Below are positions 29,364 through 32,464 of a DNA stretch of 32,464 nt, in pieces (the first letter of the stretch is position 1; every line of letters begins with the position of its first letter). The translations under genes and the position numbers were made by a program. The notes beneath the pieces were generated by a model. It searched no databases. It was not told the DNA's origin and saw nothing but the letters and a program-made list of their open reading frames with translations. This DNA is from RYN-111 sp046723735 (GTDB lineage Bacteria; Actinomycetota; Actinomycetes; Mycobacteriales; SCTD01), in assembly GCA_046723735.1 (NCBI GenBank), contig JBKOVB010000013.1:1-32464 (forward strand). Direction: 5' to 3'.

Positions 29364-29918
29364 GTGACCCCTCGCCCGCTGCTCGCCCTGGCCCTCGCCG
29401 TCGCTGCCTGCTCCGCGGCCGGTGCCCACGCCGACCCGGTGACGCAGTCTCGTCGCGCCGAGACGCGTGTGCAGCTCGACCTCGGTCGAGGCCGGACGCT
29501 GGACCTCGCCCTCGGCCTCACGTCCGGTCGGCTGCGCGTCGAGGCCACCGCCTGCGACGCCGACGGCTGCGACACGCCCGAGACCTGGGCCGGGCCGGTC
29601 ACGGGCGCCACCGTGGACGACTCACGGGCGGCAGCGCGGTTGCGCACGACGCTCGCCGGCCAGCCGCTCGCCGTCACCTGGACGCCGAGCGACCAGAGCG
29701 GGGTCGTGTTGCAGGGCCTCGACGCGAGCGGCGGCCCCCATGGGGAGACCGCGGCCGCCTACAAGGGCGACCCGGCAGACGCCGTGGTCACTCTCGACGG
29801 GCGCACCTGCACGGCCGCGGGCAGCGTCGGCGACGAGATAAGAGTGTCCGACGACGCTGCCGAGGGCGCCGCGCCGCTGTCGGAGATGGAGCTGCCCACG
29901 GGCGAGCTGCGCTGCTAG
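29364..29918 (+). CDS. Small exported protein, possible lipoprotein, divergent from the ECF sigma operon
   Basis: 184 aa. The N-terminus TPRPLLALALAVAAC ends in a lipobox-like V-A-A-C (Cys16); cleavage after AHA (residue 23) by signal peptidase I is the alternative. The mature part is beta-rich and hydrophilic, with Cys pairs in TACDADGC and at the end (GRTC and a C-terminal Cys). I recognise no family. The GTG is supported by AGGAGG 5 bases upstream. An ECF-type promoter identical in layout to that of the sigma operon precedes it, so it is a likely direct target of that sigma factor. Its TAG and the stop of the converging SDR share the bases CTAG at 29915-29918. Confidence 0.78.
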   Translation: MTPRPLLALALAVAACSAAGAHADPVTQSRRAETRVQLDLGRGRTLDLALGLTSGRLRVEATACDADGCDTPETWAGPVTGATVDDSRAAARLRTTLAGQPLAVTWTPSDQSGVVLQGLDASGGPHGETAAAYKGDPADAVVTLDGRTCTAAGSVGDEIRVSDDAAEGAAPLSEMELPTGELRC

Positions 29919-30664
29919 GCGCCGCCGTCCACGACGAGCGCCTGCCCGGTCAGGTACGACGACGCGTCGCTCGCGAGGAAGACCGTCGGCCCCACCATCT
30001 CCTCCACGGTGGCCCAGCGCTTGATGGCCTGGTTCGCGACCCACCCGGCGCCCTCGTCCTCCCCGCCCCACAGGCCGCGGTTGAGGTCGGTCTTGGTCCA
30101 GCCCGGGCACAGCGCGTTGACCCGCACGCCCTGCTCCCCCCACTCGGCGGCCAGCGACCGGGTCAGCGACACCACCGCCGCCTTGGACGCGCCGTACGCC
30201 TCCATGAACGGCGTCGCTTTGAGACCGGCGGTGCTGGCGACGTTGATGATGCTGCCGGTCCTCCGCCCGACCATGTGTCGACCGGCGGCCTGGCAAAGGT
30301 GCACGACAGAGTCGACGTTGAGCCGCATCGTCTTCTCCCAGCCCGCGAAGCGCATGTCGGCGAACGGTCCCATGTACGACGAGCCGCCGGCGTTGTTGAC
30401 CAGCACGTCCAGGTGCCCCAGGGCCGCGACCGCGTCGTCGACGAGCTGCGTGCAGGCGGCGGAGTCCGTGACGTCCGCGGGCAGCACGACCGCGAGACGG
30501 CCGAGGGCCTCGATCTCCTCGCCGGTCTTGATGAGGGCCGCGGTGTCGCGGGCGCTGACGGCCACGTCGGCGCCCGCCGCGGCCAGTCCGAGGGCGACCG
30601 CCTTGCCGATGCCGCGCGACGCCCCGGTGACAAGGGCGGCGCGACCGGTGAGGTCGAACAACAA
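29915..30664 (-). CDS. SDR-family oxidoreductase (FabG-like)
   Basis: 249 aa classical SDR: TGASRGIG at 13-20, NNAG at 90-93, Asn116, Ser144, Tyr157 and Lys161 (YGASK), and the PG segment LCPGWTKTD. The C-terminal YLTGQALVVDGG is standard. All catalytic residues are present; the substrate (3-ketoacyl-CoA, sugar, alcohol) cannot be told. The start is TTG at 30664, with AAGGAG 7 bases upstream and one base after the stop of the hydrolase gene, so the two are co-translated. The stop overlaps the converging exported-protein gene. Confidence 0.9.
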   Translation of the reverse strand: MLFDLTGRAALVTGASRGIGKAVALGLAAAGADVAVSARDTAALIKTGEEIEALGRLAVVLPADVTDSAACTQLVDDAVAALGHLDVLVNNAGGSSYMGPFADMRFAGWEKTMRLNVDSVVHLCQAAGRHMVGRRTGSIINVASTAGLKATPFMEAYGASKAAVVSLTRSLAAEWGEQGVRVNALCPGWTKTDLNRGLWGGEDEGAGWVANQAIKRWATVEEMVGPTVFLASDASSYLTGQALVVDGGA

Positions 30665-30665
30665 C

Positions 30666-31367
30666 TCAGTACTCCTTCGGGAGCGGGTAGGCGGACGGGT
30701 TCACGCGCTTGACCACCTCGTCGAGGACGTCGTCGGCGCGTCCGACCCACAGGTGCTTGGCGCCCTCGACGCCGACCACCTCCGCCTGGGGCACCGCGGC
30801 GAACCGTTCCTTCGCCTCGGCGGGCTGCAGGTAGTCGTCGTGCTCGGGCACGAGGGCGACCAGGGGCTTGCCGGAGTCGGCCCACGCCTGCAGGTGCTCC
30901 GGGCGCGAGAAGCGCAGCGGGGGGCTGAGCAGGATCGCGCCCTCGACGCTCGGGTCGCTGCCGTGCATGAGAGCGAGGTCGGTCCCGAAGCTCCAGCCGA
31001 CGAGCCAGAGCCGCGGCAGGTCGAGGGCCTCCACGCTGTCGAGGGCAGCAGCCACGTCGTAGCGCTCGGCGACGGCGTAGCCGAAGTCGCCCTCGCTCGT
31101 GCCCTGCTCGGACGTCGTGCCGCGGGTGTTGAAGCGCAGCACCGCGAGGTCGGCCAGGGCCGGCAGCCGGTTGGCCATCTTCTTGAGGACATGGCTGTCC
31201 ATCATCCCGCCGTGGGTCGGCAGCGGGTGCAGAGTGACGAGGGTGGCGACCGGCGCGCGGTGCAGCGGCAGGGCGAGCTCGCCGACGAGCTCGAGGCCGT
31301 CGGCGGTGTGCAGCGTGACAGGCCGGCGGTCGGCCGGGAGCACGGTGTTGGCGCGGATCTCGGGCAT
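30666..31367 (-). CDS. Alpha/beta-hydrolase
   Basis: 233 aa alpha/beta-hydrolase fold of the dienelactone-hydrolase/short-esterase type. Oxyanion segment HPLPTHGG near 47-54, nucleophile Ser126 in GWSFG, acid Asp177 or Asp178 in PEHDDYL, and His205 in GAKHLW. No signal peptide, so it is cytoplasmic. The ATG at 31367 has TAGGGT 8 bases upstream. It is followed by an SDR gene one base away; the pair could act in sequence on an ester or lactone and the released alcohol, which is inference. Confidence 0.85.
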   Translation of the reverse strand: MPEIRANTVLPADRRPVTLHTADGLELVGELALPLHRAPVATLVTLHPLPTHGGMMDSHVLKKMANRLPALADLAVLRFNTRGTTSEQGTSEGDFGYAVAERYDVAAALDSVEALDLPRLWLVGWSFGTDLALMHGSDPSVEGAILLSPPLRFSRPEHLQAWADSGKPLVALVPEHDDYLQPAEAKERFAAVPQAEVVGVEGAKHLWVGRADDVLDEVVKRVNPSAYPLPKEY

Positions 31368-31375
31368 CGCCCGCG

Positions 31376-31381
31376 ACCCTA
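31376..31381 (-). promoter_or_regulatory. -10 box (TAGGGT) of the hydrolase-SDR operon
   Basis: TAGGGT on the minus strand ends 8 bases before the ATG at 31367, close to the leaderless spacing. Confidence 0.45.
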
Positions 31382-31410
31382 GTGCGCCCTCAGCCCCCCG
31401 CTGAAGGGGG

Positions 31411-32464
31411 TCAGCGCTTGGCGTAGTCCCGGAAGCCGCGGCCGGTCTTGCGGCCTAGGTACCCGGCCTTCACGAGGTGCTCCAGCATGGGCGCCGGCGC
31501 GTAGCCGGGCTCGCGGAACTCGTCGTACAGGGTCCTCTGGATCGCCAGCGTCACGTCGAGGCCGACGACGTCCATCAGGGCGAACGGGCCCATCGGGTGG
31601 CCGCAGCCCGCGGTCATGGCCTTGTCGATGTCGTCGATCGACGCGTAGTGCGCCTCGAGCATCTTGACGGCGTCGTTGAGGTACGGGAACAGCAGGGCGT
31701 TGACGATGAAGCCCGCGCGGTCGCCGCACAGCACCGGGTGCTTGCCGGTCTTCTGGCAGACCTCGAGCACGGTCGCGACGACGTCGGGGGCGGTTGTCAC
31801 GGTGGGGACCACCTCGACGAGCTTCATGACGGTGGCCGGGTTGAACCAGTGCATTCCGACGACGTCCTGCGGCCGCTTGGTGGCGGTGGCGCACTCGATG
31901 ACGGGCAGGCTCGAGGTGGTCGTGGCGAGGATCGCGCCGGGCTTCATGATGTCGTCGAGCGCCCCGAAGATCGCCTTCTTGATGGCGAGGTCCTCGGCGA
32001 CGGCCTCGATCACCAGGTCGCAGTCACGCAGGTCCTCGAGGTCGGTGGTGCCGGTGATGCGGGCCAGCGTCGCGTCGCGGTCCTCCTCAGAGAGGCGGCC
32101 CTTCTGGACCATCTTCTCCAGCGAGCCCTCGACCTTCTTGCGGACCGCAGCGACCTTGTCCTCGCCGCGGGCGCGGAACACCACGTCGTAGCCGCTCTTG
32201 GCGCAGACCTCGATGATGCCGGTCGCCATGGTGCCGGTGCCGATGACGGCGACCTTGCTCACCGGTCGGGCCGCGCCGCCCTCGGCCTTCGCCGGCGTCT
32301 CCGCGTCCGCGACGACCTCGGAAGAGTCGGGTGCGGCGTAGGTGTAGAAGCCGCGGCCGCTCTTGCGGCCGAGCAGCCCGGCGGTGACGTACTGCTTGAG
32401 CAGCGGTGCCGGGGCGTGCAGGTGGTCGCGCGAGCCCTCGTAGATCCGCTCCAGGATCTCGTAC
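31411..32464 (-). CDS. Didomain 3-hydroxyacyl-CoA dehydrogenase (two fused copies; cut by window end)
   Basis: The frame is open without a stop from 31411 to the window edge. Its last 283 residues are a complete 3-hydroxyacyl(butyryl)-CoA dehydrogenase: NAD motif GTGTMATG, EAVAEDLAIK, the catalytic His in GMHWFNP, and the C-terminal helical domain ending APAPMLEHLVKAGYLGRKTG. Directly upstream, in frame, lies the end of a second copy (APAPLLKQYVTAGLLGRKSG, then RGFYTYA), joined by an Ala/Glu/Pro-rich linker of about 27 residues. A GTG at 32262 could look like a start, but no ribosome binding site precedes it, so one fused protein (about 590 aa expected) is favoured. It would reduce acetoacetyl-CoA or act in beta-oxidation. 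Confidence 0.88.
   Translation of the reverse strand, partial: YEILERIYEGSRDHLHAPAPLLKQYVTAGLLGRKSGRGFYTYAAPDSSEVVADAETPAKAEGGAARPVSKVAVIGTGTMATGIIEVCAKSGYDVVFRARGEDKVAAVRKKVEGSLEKMVQKGRLSEEDRDATLARITGTTDLEDLRDCDLVIEAVAEDLAIKKAIFGALDDIMKPGAILATTTSSLPVIECATATKRPQDVVGMHWFNPATVMKLVEVVPTVTTAPDVVATVLEVCQKTGKHPVLCGDRAGFIVNALLFPYLNDAVKMLEAHYASIDDIDKAMTAGCGHPMGPFALMDVVGLDVTLAIQRTLYDEFREPGYAPAPMLEHLVKAGYLGRKTGRGFRDYAKR

Noticed and set aside
29250..29429. Longer N-terminus for the ECF sigma factor
   Set aside because: It would translate across the divergent promoter region; the GTG at 29249 has AAGGA at good spacing and gives a normal ECF length.
32253..32262. GTG at 32262 as the start of a stand-alone 3-hydroxyacyl-CoA dehydrogenase
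   Set aside because: The frame continues upstream without a stop into a homologous domain end, and there is no ribosome binding site or -10 box.
1..32464. CRISPR arrays, tRNA or rRNA genes, transposases, phage genes, riboswitches
   Set aside because: None seen: no regularly spaced direct repeats, no cloverleaf-like segments in the short intergenic gaps, and no integrase or transposase motifs in any frame read.

Overview
This window is chromosomal DNA of a high-GC Gram-positive bacterium (Actinomycetota). The evidence is very high GC at third codon positions, frequent GTG starts, many TAnnnT boxes placed 6-8 bases before a start codon (leaderless-type promoters), the actinobacterial gene order iscS-mnmA-small ORF-MetE-like-ligA, a DivIVA-type coiled-coil protein, a giant LuxR-type ATPase regulator and an mce/thiolase/meaB cluster with crotonyl-CoA carboxylase/reductase. 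I do not assign a genus. I see no phage, insertion sequence, CRISPR array, tRNA or rRNA. I count 31 coding regions, two of them cut by the window ends.

Layout. 1-4400 (minus): iscS and mnmA (tRNA thiolation), then a 58-aa protein, a MetE-like protein and ligA (cut by the window start), mostly joined by 4-base stop/start overlaps. 4451-6799: divergent PaaK-like ligase homologue with degenerate catalytic motifs, and an SDR. 6904-9733 (minus): etfA, etfB and an enoyl-CoA hydratase. 9777-13977 (plus): an acidic protein of unknown function and a large secreted Asp-box beta-propeller protein. 13997-17102 (minus): LuxR-family ATPase regulator with a possible 48-aa leader ORF. 17239-18147 (minus): thioredoxin/TPR protein. 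18206-21624 (plus): moaA, a DUF2127 membrane protein and two tandem DUF4190/septum-formation-like proteins. 21757-23922 (minus): meaB and acetyl-CoA acetyltransferase. 24032-27787 (plus): methylmalonyl-CoA epimerase, ccr, a DivIVA-like protein and an AI-2E-family permease. 27913-29249 (minus): an ECF sigma factor and a membrane-anchored BsuPI-domain protein, divergent from a small exported protein (29364-29918). 29915-32464 (minus): an SDR, an alpha/beta hydrolase and a didomain 3-hydroxyacyl-CoA dehydrogenase cut by the window end.

How the genes work together. Thiolase, 3-hydroxyacyl-CoA dehydrogenase, enoyl-CoA hydratase, Ccr, epimerase and MeaB cover the C2-to-ethylmalonyl-CoA route and its link to methylmalonyl-CoA/B12 mutase chemistry; EtfAB would collect electrons from acyl-CoA dehydrogenases. 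A 20-bp element with 16 identical bases occurs in the same orientation upstream of etfB and ccr, which suggests shared control. The most striking regulatory structure is at 29281-29335. The ECF sigma operon and the divergent exported-protein gene each have a GAACC-N16-CGTC promoter, and the two -35 boxes lie in the two arms of one perfect 10-bp inverted repeat. With the BsuPI-domain membrane protein, this looks like a compact, self-regulated envelope module that I do not recognise as a described system.
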